A DNA stretch of 64,000 bases from CAZWLY01 sp964634465 (GTDB taxonomy: Bacteria; Desulfobacterota; Desulfarculia; G963662305), in contig CAZWLY010000010.1 of NCBI GenBank assembly GCA_964634465.1, positions 62,001 through 126,000 on the forward strand. The letters are read 5' to 3'. The notes under the pieces are model-generated. The model had not been told where the DNA came from. It did no database searches and saw nothing but the letters and a program-made list of their open reading frames with translations. The position numbers were made by a program, and so were the translations under genes. Shown one piece after another: positions 17,455 through 25,985 of this stretch. Within the stretch, counting starts at the first letter, position 1, and every line of letters begins with the position of its first letter.

Positions 17455-18066
17455 ATGGATACAAGCCAAGACAACGACCTGCGTCTCGATTTTCTGGCCC
17501 GGCTCAAGGAGGCGGTCGGCGACGACCCTGACGGCTCGGCCTCAATGTACGACCTGGGGGCCGAGATGGGCCTGGAGCGGGACGCCGCCCGGCGGCTGGC
17601 CGAGTCGCTGATCGCCGAGGAGTTGATCGAGATCAAGACCCTGGCCGGGGCGGTCGCTCTGACCGAAGCCGGCCTGACGGCGGCCGGGACGCTCGCCGCG
17701 CCGCCCTCGAACCGGCCCGGCGCGGCGGTGGACCTGGCGCCGGTGCTGGGCTTGAGCGAGGCCGAGCTGGCCTCGATCGGGCCGGCCGGGGTGGTCGTCA
17801 GGCCGCTTGCGCCCGAGGAGGTCGAGCGGCTCTGGGCGCTGATTCCGCAACTGGCCGGGGTGGAGCTCGACGGCCGGGCCGCGGCCGAGCTGACCGCCGA
17901 CCTGGCCGGCCTGGCCGCCCAGTTGACCTCGCCCCGGCCCAAGGCCGGCCTGGTCAGGGAGTGTTTGCTCTCCATCCGTCTGGCGTTGGAGGAGGGCGGC
18001 GGCCCGGAGGCGCTCAAGGCCGAGACGGACGAAGTTCTCAGGCGGCTTTTGTCCTCCCGTCCCTGA
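17455..18066 (+). CDS. Hypothetical protein with N-terminal winged-helix-like region
   Basis: The 203-residue cytoplasmic protein is not recognised as a family. Residues 1-75 look like a winged helix (SMYDLGAEMGLERDAARRLAESLIAEELIEIKTLAGAVALTEAG), the usual DNA-binding layout with a hydrophobic wing; the rest is Ala/Leu-rich and helical, perhaps for dimerisation. A GGGAGAAG ribosome-binding site precedes ATG 17455. It follows ntrX by 65 bp in the same direction and may be part of that operon. Confidence 0.7.
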   Translation: MDTSQDNDLRLDFLARLKEAVGDDPDGSASMYDLGAEMGLERDAARRLAESLIAEELIEIKTLAGAVALTEAGLTAAGTLAAPPSNRPGAAVDLAPVLGLSEAELASIGPAGVVVRPLAPEEVERLWALIPQLAGVELDGRAAAELTADLAGLAAQLTSPRPKAGLVRECLLSIRLALEEGGGPEALKAETDEVLRRLLSSRP

Positions 18067-18083
18067 TCCGACGAACCCGGGGG

Positions 18084-20045
18084 TTAGAGCCGGTCGATGG
18101 CCAACGCCGCCCTGGCTCCCTCGGCGGTGGCGTTCAATATCTTGCCCGGGTTCAAGGCGTCGCCGACCAGAAAGACGCGCTCGGCGAGGGGCAGGCCCGA
18201 TTCCTCGATATCGACCGCCAATTGGTCCACCGGCCTGACGCCCAGGGCGTTGACAAAGGTGTCCACCCCGGTGAGTTCCTGGTAGACCCGGTCGCCCTCC
18301 CGCTGGATCCGGATGAACGAGACCCGATTGGGATGGATGCGCCGGACGGTGCAGTTGACCATCCGCTTGAGCTTCAGCTTCCTCAACCGCCGCATGAGAA
18401 GATAGCGCCGGGCCGGACCCAGGTCCTGGCCGATCTGGCGGCCCATCTCGATGACGGTCACATCCCGGCCCAGGGAGAGCAGCAGGTTGGCCGTCTCCAA
18501 CCCGACGTTGCCGCCGCCCAGGATGACCGCCTTGGGGCCGACCAGGCTGGGGTCGGCCAGCACTTGGCGGGCGGTGTACATATTCTGGTTGGACCAGCCC
18601 GGCCCGGTGTAGACCACCGGCGCCGAACCGGTGGCCACCACCACCGCGTCGGGCTCCTCGGCGACAACGGTCTCCAGATCGGCCTCCACCCCCAACCGGA
18701 GATCGACGTCCCGGCCGGCCAGGGCCCGGCGGTAGTAGTCGATGACCAGCTTGAACTCCTCCTTGCCCGGCGGCTTCATGGCCAGGTTTATCTGGCCGCC
18801 GATCCGGTCGGATTTTTCGTAGAGGACGACCGAGTGACCCATCTCGTCCAGCATCCGGGCCGCTTCCAGTCCGGCCGGACCGGCTCCGACCACGACCACC
18901 CTCTTGGGCCGCTTGGTCGGCCGGGCGACGATCCGCCGGTCGTGGCCGGCCCTGGGGTTGTAGAGGCAGGTGACCGGGTAATCGGCGAAGAAGTTGTCGA
19001 TGCAGCCCTGGTTACAGCCGATGCAGCGCCTGATCGACCGCCAGCGACCGGCCTTGGCCTTCCGGGGCCAGTCCGGATCGGTCAAGAACGGCCGGGCGCA
19101 GGCGACCAGATCGACCTGGCCCCGTTTCAGAGCCAGTTCGGCCAGGGCCGGCGAGTTGACCCGGCCGACGCCGGCCACCGGGACGGCGACCGTCTCCCTT
19201 ATCCGGGCGGCCTCCTCCAGATGGGTGCCGTGGGGCGTGTCCAGAGGCGGGATGAGCAGGTGCGGCGTCTCGAACAGGCCGCCGGTGACCGAAATCAGGT
19301 CCACCCCCGCTTCGACCAGCCGGCGGGCCATCTCCCTGGTCTCGTCGGTGGTCAGCCCGCCCGGGACCTGATCGGCCCCGCTGAGCCTGAACGACAGCAG
19401 GCCCTCGCCCAGTCGCCGTCTGATCCGCCTGACTATCTCCAGGGGAAACCTGAGCCGGCCGTCAAGATCGCCGCCGTAGGCGTCGGTCCGCCGATTGCAG
19501 TAAGGGGTCATGAACTGGTGGATCAGGTACTCGTGCGCTCCGTGGAGCTCCACCCCGTCGAAGCCGGCCTCCATGGCCCGCTCGGCGCTGCGGCCGAAGG
19601 CCTCGACCATCAGCTCGATCTGGTCCAGGCTGAGGGCCTGGGGGGTGATCTTGCCCACCGGCCCCCGGATGGCCGACGGACCCAAAGGCAGCCGGCCCGA
19701 GACGCGCATGTCGGTGTTGCGGCCGCCGTGGTGGAGTTGGAGGATGATCTTGGCTCCGGCCTGGTGAACCGACTCGGCCAACCGGGCCAGACCGGGGATG
19801 TGCTCGTCGTCGTAGACGGTCAGTTGGAAGGGGTAGCCGTGGCCCGAGGCGTGAACGCAGGTTCCCTCGGTGACGATCAAGCCGGCCCCGCCCTTGGCTC
19901 GGGCGACGTAGTGGTCGATCAGCCGTTCGGTCACCTCGCCTCGCTCGTTGGCCAGGTTGGTGCCCATCGGGGCCATGACGATCCGGTTGGGTATCTCGAG
20001 GCAGCCGATCGCGATCGGTTCAAACAGTCTGGTATACGGATTCAC
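18084..20045 (-). CDS. NADH:flavin oxidoreductase/2,4-dienoyl-CoA reductase family, Fe-S/FAD
   Basis: The 653-residue enzyme has an old-yellow-enzyme TIM barrel with FMN (residues 1-340), a 4Fe-4S cluster site (CIGCNQGCID with a further Cys about 12 residues on, near 345-365), and FAD and NAD(P)H dinucleotide-binding domains (GAGPAGLEAARML near 385; a second GGGNVGLETANLL near 510). This is the layout of 2,4-dienoyl-CoA reductase, trimethylamine dehydrogenase and anaerobic enoate reductases; the true substrate cannot be told from sequence. GTG start at 20045 with a GGGGGT upstream. Monocistronic on the minus strand. Confidence 0.85.
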   Translation of the reverse strand: MNPYTRLFEPIAIGCLEIPNRIVMAPMGTNLANERGEVTERLIDHYVARAKGGAGLIVTEGTCVHASGHGYPFQLTVYDDEHIPGLARLAESVHQAGAKIILQLHHGGRNTDMRVSGRLPLGPSAIRGPVGKITPQALSLDQIELMVEAFGRSAERAMEAGFDGVELHGAHEYLIHQFMTPYCNRRTDAYGGDLDGRLRFPLEIVRRIRRRLGEGLLSFRLSGADQVPGGLTTDETREMARRLVEAGVDLISVTGGLFETPHLLIPPLDTPHGTHLEEAARIRETVAVPVAGVGRVNSPALAELALKRGQVDLVACARPFLTDPDWPRKAKAGRWRSIRRCIGCNQGCIDNFFADYPVTCLYNPRAGHDRRIVARPTKRPKRVVVVGAGPAGLEAARMLDEMGHSVVLYEKSDRIGGQINLAMKPPGKEEFKLVIDYYRRALAGRDVDLRLGVEADLETVVAEEPDAVVVATGSAPVVYTGPGWSNQNMYTARQVLADPSLVGPKAVILGGGNVGLETANLLLSLGRDVTVIEMGRQIGQDLGPARRYLLMRRLRKLKLKRMVNCTVRRIHPNRVSFIRIQREGDRVYQELTGVDTFVNALGVRPVDQLAVDIEESGLPLAERVFLVGDALNPGKILNATAEGARAALAIDRL

Positions 20046-20223
20046 TGGCTACCCCCAAGACGTTGAATCGGTTCCGTTCAGGCGTCGAAAATTGTATCGA
20101 ATTAAAACAGTATTGGCGCACTGCGGCCGAAAGTCAAGGGTCGGCGGCCGCCGAGTCCCCTCCGGCGCCCTGGACTCTCCGCCCCAGGCGGTCGGGATCG
20201 ACTCGATGAGGACCCGGCCCGCC

Positions 20224-21123
20224 TCAGCCCTCCAGCGGCCTGAAGTAATCCAACATCCTGTCCAGTTCGGCCTCGAGATCGGGGTCGCTCTCCTTGGTCA
20301 GCGGCGAACGAACCTGGCCGCCCTTGTAACCCATCAGGTCCATGGCCAGCTTCAGATAGCCCACTCCCCGGCCGACCGTGGCCAGGATGGCGAAGGGCGT
20401 CATCTCCCGGTTCAGTTCGGCCGCCCGCCGGTGATCGCCGCGCTGGACGGCCTCGTAGATGGCCAGGCACGAGCCGGGCAGGGCGTTGGCCGTGGCCAGG
20501 ATGCCGCCCGCCGCGCCGACGCACAGCCCCTGGTAGAAGGACTTGGACGAGCCCTGGAACACGGCGAAGTCCGGCCCGGTCAGGCGGATCATCTCCGAGA
20601 GCTGGGCCACGTCGCCCGAGGAGTCCTTGACGCCGACGATGTTGGGGTGCTCGGCCAGGGAGGCGACGGCCGCGGCCGGCATGTTGATGGCGGTGTTGGC
20701 CGGCATGTTGTAGATCATGATCGGTATCTTGGCCGCGTCGGCCACCCGGCGGTAATGGGCGATCAGCCTCTCCGGGGTCATCTGGCTCTTGTAGTAGTTG
20801 GGCGTGAGCAACAGGGCGTAGTCGGCTCCCAGCTCGGCCGCCCGGTTGACCCGGTTGATGGTCACCGCGCTCGATTCCGCGCCGACCCCGGCCAGGTAGA
20901 GTCGATCGTCGGGGATCGCCTCCCGGCTTGCGGCCAGGACCTCATCCTGCTCCTTTTCGGTCAGGTAGACCCCTTCGCCGTTGGAGCCGAGGACCAGATA
21001 GCCGGCCAGGCCGATCTTGTTCCAGCGCTCGAAGTTGAACCTGAGCGCCTCGAGATCCAACCTTTCGTCCTTGGTGAACGGGGTGACGACGGGCGGCAGC
21101 ACGCCCCTTAACTCCTTGGCCAT
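20224..21123 (-). CDS. DapA-family aldolase, 4-hydroxy-2-oxoglutarate aldolase-like
   Basis: Class I aldolase/lyase of the dihydrodipicolinate synthase superfamily, 299 residues, Schiff-base Lys in VGVKDSSGD (about 165) and conserved Tyr in IYNMPANT (about 137). The key loop is GSNGEG, not the GTTGES of true DapA. With PANT, PNIVGVKDSSGD and the C-terminal GYKGGxxRSPL this is closer to mitochondrial HOGA1-type 4-hydroxy-2-oxoglutarate aldolase. A DapA label is thus doubtful. Strong AAGGAGG site before ATG 21123. The product could be pyruvate plus glyoxylate, but the substrate is inferred. Confidence 0.82.
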   Translation of the reverse strand: MAKELRGVLPPVVTPFTKDERLDLEALRFNFERWNKIGLAGYLVLGSNGEGVYLTEKEQDEVLAASREAIPDDRLYLAGVGAESSAVTINRVNRAAELGADYALLLTPNYYKSQMTPERLIAHYRRVADAAKIPIMIYNMPANTAINMPAAAVASLAEHPNIVGVKDSSGDVAQLSEMIRLTGPDFAVFQGSSKSFYQGLCVGAAGGILATANALPGSCLAIYEAVQRGDHRRAAELNREMTPFAILATVGRGVGYLKLAMDLMGYKGGQVRSPLTKESDPDLEAELDRMLDYFRPLEG

Positions 21124-21394
21124 TTTCGCCTCCTTGAAAAGGGCTCTGGCGGCCCGAGGACAAGCGATACTCAGGGCAGCTTAGCACCGGCCCGGCAACG
21201 CTTCAAGCGGCGGGTCCGGCGGCGACCGGGCCGGTGTTGGATTCCGATAACCGATCGGGAGCCAAGACCCGAACCTTCGGGGAGGGCCGAACCTGACGCC
21301 GGGCGAGTCTCGATCCGTCTGGCCGCTGGTGCGGGGATGGTGTAAAATCGAATCCGGCCCTTTTGGCCAGGCGCAACGACCCGGAGGATATCCG

Positions 21395-21916
21395 ATGGAA
21401 CACAGCGGCAAGCGGGTGATGCTCTTCGTCGAGGAGATGTATAACGAGTTCGAGTTCTGGTACCCCTACTACCGGCTCAAGGAGGCCGGGGTGGAGGTGG
21501 TCGTGGTCGGCTCGGGCTCGGGTTCGGTCTACAAGTCCAAGATCGGCCTGCCGGCCCGGGCGGACATCGGGGCGGGCCAGGTTTCGGCCGACGACTTCGA
21601 CGGGCTGATCATCCCCGGCGGCTATGCGCCCGACCACATGCGCCGGCACGGGGCGATGGTCCAACTGGTCAAGGACTTCGTCGCTCAAGAAAAACCGGTT
21701 GCCGCCATCTGCCACGCCGGTTGGATGCTGGCCTCGGCCGAAGTCGTCCGCGGCAAACGGCTGACCTCGTTTTTCGCCATCAAGGACGACCTGATCCACG
21801 CCGGGGCCGAGTGGGTGGACGAGGAGGTCGTCATCGACGGCGGGCTGATCACCAGCCGGACCCCGGACGACCTGCCGGCCTTCATGAAGGCTTTCCTGAG
21901 CCGGCTGGCCGGCTAG
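21395..21916 (+). CDS. DJ-1/PfpI family protein
   Basis: The 173-residue flavodoxin-like protein has the family nucleophile elbow AAICHAGWML (Cys about 107) and LIIPGGYAPD. The conserved acidic residue is in the early VEEMYNEFE segment. The family contains deglycase/protease-like and chaperone activities, so the exact role is uncertain. The start at 21395 follows GGAGGA with 6-nt spacing; the frame open to 21329 lacks such a site. It heads a small plus-strand set with a lipoprotein and a small helical protein. Confidence 0.85.
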   Translation: MEHSGKRVMLFVEEMYNEFEFWYPYYRLKEAGVEVVVVGSGSGSVYKSKIGLPARADIGAGQVSADDFDGLIIPGGYAPDHMRRHGAMVQLVKDFVAQEKPVAAICHAGWMLASAEVVRGKRLTSFFAIKDDLIHAGAEWVDEEVVIDGGLITSRTPDDLPAFMKAFLSRLAG

Positions 21917-21930
21917 GGAGGGCGGTTGAA

Positions 21931-22311
21931 ATGCGGACCGGACGGATCGTCATCGTCGTCTTGGCCGCGGCCCTTCTCGGGTTTGGCGGCTGCGCCGCCA
22001 AACCGACCTATCGGGCGCTTACCGTCCAGACGGCCATCCAGAACGACATGCTGCCCTGCCGCTTCCTGGGCACGGTGATGGGCACGGCGGCCCACTCGAG
22101 CCTGCCGGCCTTGGACGGCCGGACCAAGGCCGAGTACGACGCCCGGGACGTGGCCGCGGCCCTGGGGGCGACCCACATCGTCTGGACCGAATACCACGGC
22201 GGGGCGACGCCGACGATCAAGGGCCGGGCCTACCGCTGTCCCAACATCGACGGCCCGGCCGGCGAGGGCGTCCGGCGGGAAGGCGGCTCTCCCGCCGACC
22301 GGCTGAGATGA
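21931..22311 (+). CDS. Small lipoprotein, DUF4156-like
   Basis: The 126-residue protein has a lipoprotein signal with lipobox GFGGC (Cys about 19), so it should be anchored in a membrane. Mature residues around YDARDVAAALGATHIVWTEY resemble the DUF4156 pattern (small lipoproteins of unknown function), which includes a similar metal-like Cys and GATH segment; this match is tentative. A GGGAGGGCGG ribosome-binding region precedes ATG 21931, 14 bp after the DJ-1 gene, so they are likely co-transcribed. Confidence 0.72.
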   Translation: MRTGRIVIVVLAAALLGFGGCAAKPTYRALTVQTAIQNDMLPCRFLGTVMGTAAHSSLPALDGRTKAEYDARDVAAALGATHIVWTEYHGGATPTIKGRAYRCPNIDGPAGEGVRREGGSPADRLR

Positions 22312-22328
22312 ACGACCGCGGATGACCA

Positions 22329-22616
22329 ATGGCCGATTTCAAGGCGATCAAGCGCGACTTGCAAGACAAGTTCAAAGCCGTAAAAAAGAGTCTCAAGGAG
22401 GGCCGGTTGCCCGACCTGGAGACCGTCGAGACCTTCGTCGCTCTGGCTGGTGAGACGGCCGACGCTCTCCCCAAGGGCCGGGAGATGGCCGACAACTTCA
22501 AGGCCCAGGCGGCGGCGCTGCTCGAAGCGGTCGAGGCCGGCCGGATCGAGGCGGCCGAAAAGGCTTACGGCTTTTTGAAGGGGATGAGGGCGGCCTGCCA
22601 CAAGAAGTACAAGTAG
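22329..22616 (+). CDS. Small helical protein, 95 aa, unknown
   Basis: The 95-residue, strongly charged protein is predicted almost wholly helical (four helices) and ends in RAACHKKYK. This tail resembles the C-terminal helix of cytochrome c prime or other c-type haem proteins, but only the CH of a CXXCH motif is present and there is no signal peptide. A haem protein is therefore unlikely. It follows the lipoprotein gene by 17 bp in the same operon-like run. Confidence 0.6.
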   Translation: MADFKAIKRDLQDKFKAVKKSLKEGRLPDLETVETFVALAGETADALPKGREMADNFKAQAAALLEAVEAGRIEAAEKAYGFLKGMRAACHKKYK

Positions 22617-22685
22617 CCGGCCTCGACCATGGGTTCGGGTGTTGAGCCGGGCCGGACGGGGCCGCTTCGGCTGCGAGCCCCGAGC

Positions 22686-23840
22686 TCAGAACCGCTGGGC
22701 CAGGTTGAAGAATCGTCTCGCCGCCGCCGCCCAGGTCAAGTTTTCCATGGACGCCGCCGCCGCCCGCCCTATTTCGGCGATTTCATCCCGGTGCTGAAAG
22801 GCCCACTCCAGCTTGGCCACGATCTCGTCCAGGTCGGGGTCGTCCCAGACCACCGTTTTGCCGTCTTGCCTGGGAACTTCGAGGCGACCCATGGTCTCGA
22901 TCATGATCGCGTTGTGGGGCCCGGCCACGTCCAGATGGCCGGTCGCCGCCGAGACCACGGCCGGTTTGCCGCAGGCCAGGTACTCCATCAACACCAGGTT
23001 GGTGCCGCCCTCGCAGCGATTGGGGAATAGACCCAGGTCGGTGTTCTTGTAGATCTGGGCCATGAGCGGGTTGGGCTTGGGTTCGAGCAGGACGACCCGG
23101 TTCCGGTCCAGTCCGGCCGAGGCGACGGCCCGCTCCATGGCGGCGGCGAAGTTGTCGCCGGCCTCGAAGGCCAGGTGGGGCGAGGCGGCCATGGTGGCCA
23201 GGGACTGGGGCCAGGGATTGAACCACGAGGCGACCAGCAAGACCTCGGGGTGGCGCTCGGCCAGCACCGCCACCGCCTTCAATACCAGGTCCTGGCCCTT
23301 GCGCAACTCGAACTTGCCGCCGGAGAAGATGACGAAGCGGTCCTGGAACAGTTTCTTGTCGTTGGCCTGGGGGTTGAAGACGGCCCGATCCACCCCCTGG
23401 ACGATGGTCCTGGTCGCTCTCACGCCGCAGCGGTTCAAGACCTCCTCGCACCAGCGCGAGCCGGTGACGACGACATCGAAGTTCTCCTCGAGCCTGGCCG
23501 TCGCCTGGGGCGGCGGGTCGGGGTCCTCGAAGAAGGTATAGCCGATGTTGGCCCGACCCCTGATCCGGGGCTCCAGCGGGCCGTAGTCGGCGTTGGAGAC
23601 CGCCTGGATGACCGGCCCGTCCAGATCCGCCCGGTTGGAGGCCAACTGCTCGGCCAGGCCGCTCCGATCCCGGACCATGGCCTTGAGCGCCAGGTACTTC
23701 AACTCGTCGCCGGCGTCGGCCGGACTGAAGCGGTCGGCCAGGAGGGTGGTCGGGCCGATCCTGGCCAACTCCAGGCTCAAGTACTTGCCGCACACTCCCC
23801 AGCCGTAATGCGAGGCCACGGGCAGCACCAGATAGAGCAT
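22686..23840 (-). CDS. Glycosyltransferase, GT-B fold (GT1/GT4-like)
   Basis: The 384-residue protein has a C-terminal GT-B nucleotide-sugar domain with the family motif CEGGTNLVLMEYLACGKPAV (about 288-307) containing the EX7E pair, and FSGGKFELRKGQD at the domain start. Donor and acceptor sugars are unknown. No signal or membrane segment is evident, so it probably acts at the cytoplasmic face. Start ATG 23840 follows GGGGGAGG. No other polysaccharide genes are adjacent, so it may act alone. Confidence 0.8.
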   Translation of the reverse strand: MLYLVLPVASHYGWGVCGKYLSLELARIGPTTLLADRFSPADAGDELKYLALKAMVRDRSGLAEQLASNRADLDGPVIQAVSNADYGPLEPRIRGRANIGYTFFEDPDPPPQATARLEENFDVVVTGSRWCEEVLNRCGVRATRTIVQGVDRAVFNPQANDKKLFQDRFVIFSGGKFELRKGQDLVLKAVAVLAERHPEVLLVASWFNPWPQSLATMAASPHLAFEAGDNFAAAMERAVASAGLDRNRVVLLEPKPNPLMAQIYKNTDLGLFPNRCEGGTNLVLMEYLACGKPAVVSAATGHLDVAGPHNAIMIETMGRLEVPRQDGKTVVWDDPDLDEIVAKLEWAFQHRDEIAEIGRAAAASMENLTWAAAARRFFNLAQRF

Positions 23841-23955
23841 TAAGACGCCTCCCCCGCTCGATCGTTTGGCGACCAGACGGCCGGCTTTAGGCCCGGCCGG
23901 AATCCGACTCCCATTGTAGCCCCAAAGGGTCGGGCTTGACCAGCCGGGCTCGATC

Positions 23956-24036
23956 TGACCGATCGGTCACAGATGAACCGTTAAAACTTATTGATATAAC
24001 GGCTATAGTTAGCTCAAATATTTGACCACCTGGTCA
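23956..24036. promoter_or_regulatory. Pair of TGACC-N4-GGTCA palindromic operator-like sites
   Basis: TGACCGATCGGTCA (23956-23969) and TGACCACCTGGTCA (24023-24036) are 14-bp perfect or near-perfect dyads sharing TGACC-N4-GGTCA, 67 bp apart centre to centre, in an AT-rich spacer between the glycosyltransferase and importer genes. A weak promoter (TTTGGA 24044, TATATT 24068) for the importer follows. The regulator is unknown; no candidate gene is next to it. Confidence 0.55.
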
Positions 24037-24154
24037 TTTTATGTTTGGATGATCGGCCCGGAGTTGATATATTCGAGCCGCTGACGCGGGGTGAATGGGA
24101 CCCCGCCCAAGGAGGACGCCGCTTCGGCTCACCGCCGGCGGCGAGGGAGGGATC

Positions 24155-25180
24155 GTGAACAGGATCGGTCGAATTTGTTTGATCGCCGCTTTGGGGGTGT
24201 TGCTCCTCGCCGCCCCGGCGGCGGCCGGGGGCCCGGTCAAACTCAAGGCCGGGGTGTTGCGCTTGACCTCTTCGGTGCCGATGTTCATCGCCCAGGAGAA
24301 GGGTTTTTTCGCCGAAGAGGGGCTTGAGGTCGAGTTCGCCTTCTTCAAGAGCGCCCAGCCGGTGGCGGTGGCCATGGCCTCGGGCGACATTCAGATCGGG
24401 GCGACGGGTATCACCGCCGGGCTGTACAACGCCGTGGCCGGCGGCTTCAAGATGACCCTGGTCGCCGACAAGGGGCGGGTCTGGCCGGGCTACCAGTTGG
24501 TCGGACTGATGGTCAGCAACGACGCCTGGGCCAAGGGGCTCAAGACGCTCAAGGACTTGAAGGGCCGCCGGGTCGGGGTGACCCAGATCGGCTCGACCTT
24601 CCACTACATGCTGGGCAACCTGCTGGCCAAGGCCGGGCTGAGTCTGGCCGAGGTCAAGGTCGTTCCCTTGGGCGGGGTCAAGAACATGAAGGACGCCGTG
24701 GCCTCGGGCGCCATCGAGACGGCGTTCATGGTCCAGCCCTTCTGCTCGGTCATGGAGGCCAAGGGCCAAGGCCACCGGATGTTGTGGGTCAGCGAGTACA
24801 TGGACTACCAGATCGCGGCCATCTTCTTCGGCCAGGAACTCATGGCCGACAAAAAGACGGCCAAGGCCTTCCTGCGGGCCTACATCAAGGCTTGCCGCTA
24901 CTACTACGACAACTGCCTGACCAAAAAGCAGGGCCGTCTGGTAAAGGGACCGGGGGTTGATGAGGTGATGGGCTACATCAGTAAGTACACCGGCCGCCGG
25001 CCGGAGCTGATCGCCCGGGGATTGAACTACAACGACCGCAACGGCGAACTCTTGGCCGGCGACATCGAGCGCCAGATCGAGTGGTATCGCGCTCAGGGCT
25101 TCATCAAGGGCGACTTGGACCCGAAAAGGCTGGTCGACGCCAGCTTGTGGCGGGAGGCCCTGGAGGAGTTGGGCGACTAG
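24155..25180 (+). CDS. ABC transporter substrate-binding protein (NMT1/SsuA-like)
   Basis: Periplasmic solute receptor of 341 residues, with a Sec signal peptide (ICLIAALGVLLLAAPAAAGG) and the NMT1/SsuA-type fold: SSVPMFIAQEKGFFAEEGLEVE is the typical opening of nitrate, sulfonate, taurine or pyrimidine-precursor receptors. The substrate cannot be told. GTG at 24155 is chosen because it follows GGGAGGG and directly precedes the signal peptide; the longer frame upstream is unsupported. First gene of an import operon with an ATPase and permease. Confidence 0.85.
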   Translation: MNRIGRICLIAALGVLLLAAPAAAGGPVKLKAGVLRLTSSVPMFIAQEKGFFAEEGLEVEFAFFKSAQPVAVAMASGDIQIGATGITAGLYNAVAGGFKMTLVADKGRVWPGYQLVGLMVSNDAWAKGLKTLKDLKGRRVGVTQIGSTFHYMLGNLLAKAGLSLAEVKVVPLGGVKNMKDAVASGAIETAFMVQPFCSVMEAKGQGHRMLWVSEYMDYQIAAIFFGQELMADKKTAKAFLRAYIKACRYYYDNCLTKKQGRLVKGPGVDEVMGYISKYTGRRPELIARGLNYNDRNGELLAGDIERQIEWYRAQGFIKGDLDPKRLVDASLWREALEELGD

Positions 25181-25208
25181 GGCCCGAGTCCAAGAAGGGC
25201 GGCTGGCC

Positions 25209-25985
25209 GTGCGCCTGGTCATCGACGGGGTGTCCAAGACCTTCACCGACCGCTCCGGCGGAACGGTGGCGGCGTTGAGCCCCATCGATCTGGTCGTGGA
25301 GGAGGGTGAATTCCTGGCGGTGGTCGGCCCGTCGGGTTGCGGCAAGACGACCCTGCTCAACATCGTGGCCGGACTCTTGCCCGCCTCCAGCGGTCGGGTC
25401 TACTTCGAGGGAGTCGACGGCCGGCAGGGCCCCTTGACGGCGGTCGTCTTCCAGGAACTGGCCCTCTTCCCGTGGCGGACTGTGGAGCGCAACATCACCT
25501 ACGGTCCGGAGGAGCGGGGGCTTTCGGCCGCCGAGTGCGCCGAGATCGCCCGGGAGTACATCGAGCTGGTCGGGCTGACCGGCTTCGAGAACAGCTATCC
25601 CCACCAACTCTCCGGCGGCATGAAACAGCGGGTGGCTATCGCCCGGGCCCTGGCCAACGACCCCCAACTGCTGTTGATGGACGAGCCTTTCTCCGCCCTG
25701 GACGCCCAGACCAGGACGATGATGCAGCTCGAACTCTCCCGTATCTTCGAGGCGACCGGGAAATCCGTCCTCTACATCACCCACTACATCCCCGAGGCCG
25801 TCTTTTTGGGCGATCGGGTGGTGGTCCTGGGCAAGAGGCCGGGCAAGATCGTCGAGACGTTAAAGATCGACCTGCCTCGCCCTCGGCGGGAGGCGGTCAA
25901 GGTAGAGGCGAACTACGTCGCCTACTTAGACGAGCTGTGGGGCCTGATTCGCGACCAGCGCACCCCGGTGGAGGAGGGACCGTGA
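25209..25985 (+). CDS. ABC transporter ATPase, SsuB/TauB-like
   Basis: Nucleotide-binding subunit of 258 residues with Walker A GPSGCGKTT (about 41-49), Q-loop in VVFQELALFPW, signature LSGGMKQRV (about 137-145), Walker B LLLMDEPFSALDAQT and the switch His in ITHYIPEA. GTG start, 28 bp after the receptor gene; its stop overlaps the permease start by 4 bp (GTGA). Confidence 0.9.
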   Translation: MRLVIDGVSKTFTDRSGGTVAALSPIDLVVEEGEFLAVVGPSGCGKTTLLNIVAGLLPASSGRVYFEGVDGRQGPLTAVVFQELALFPWRTVERNITYGPEERGLSAAECAEIAREYIELVGLTGFENSYPHQLSGGMKQRVAIARALANDPQLLLMDEPFSALDAQTRTMMQLELSRIFEATGKSVLYITHYIPEAVFLGDRVVVLGKRPGKIVETLKIDLPRPRREAVKVEANYVAYLDELWGLIRDQRTPVEEGP

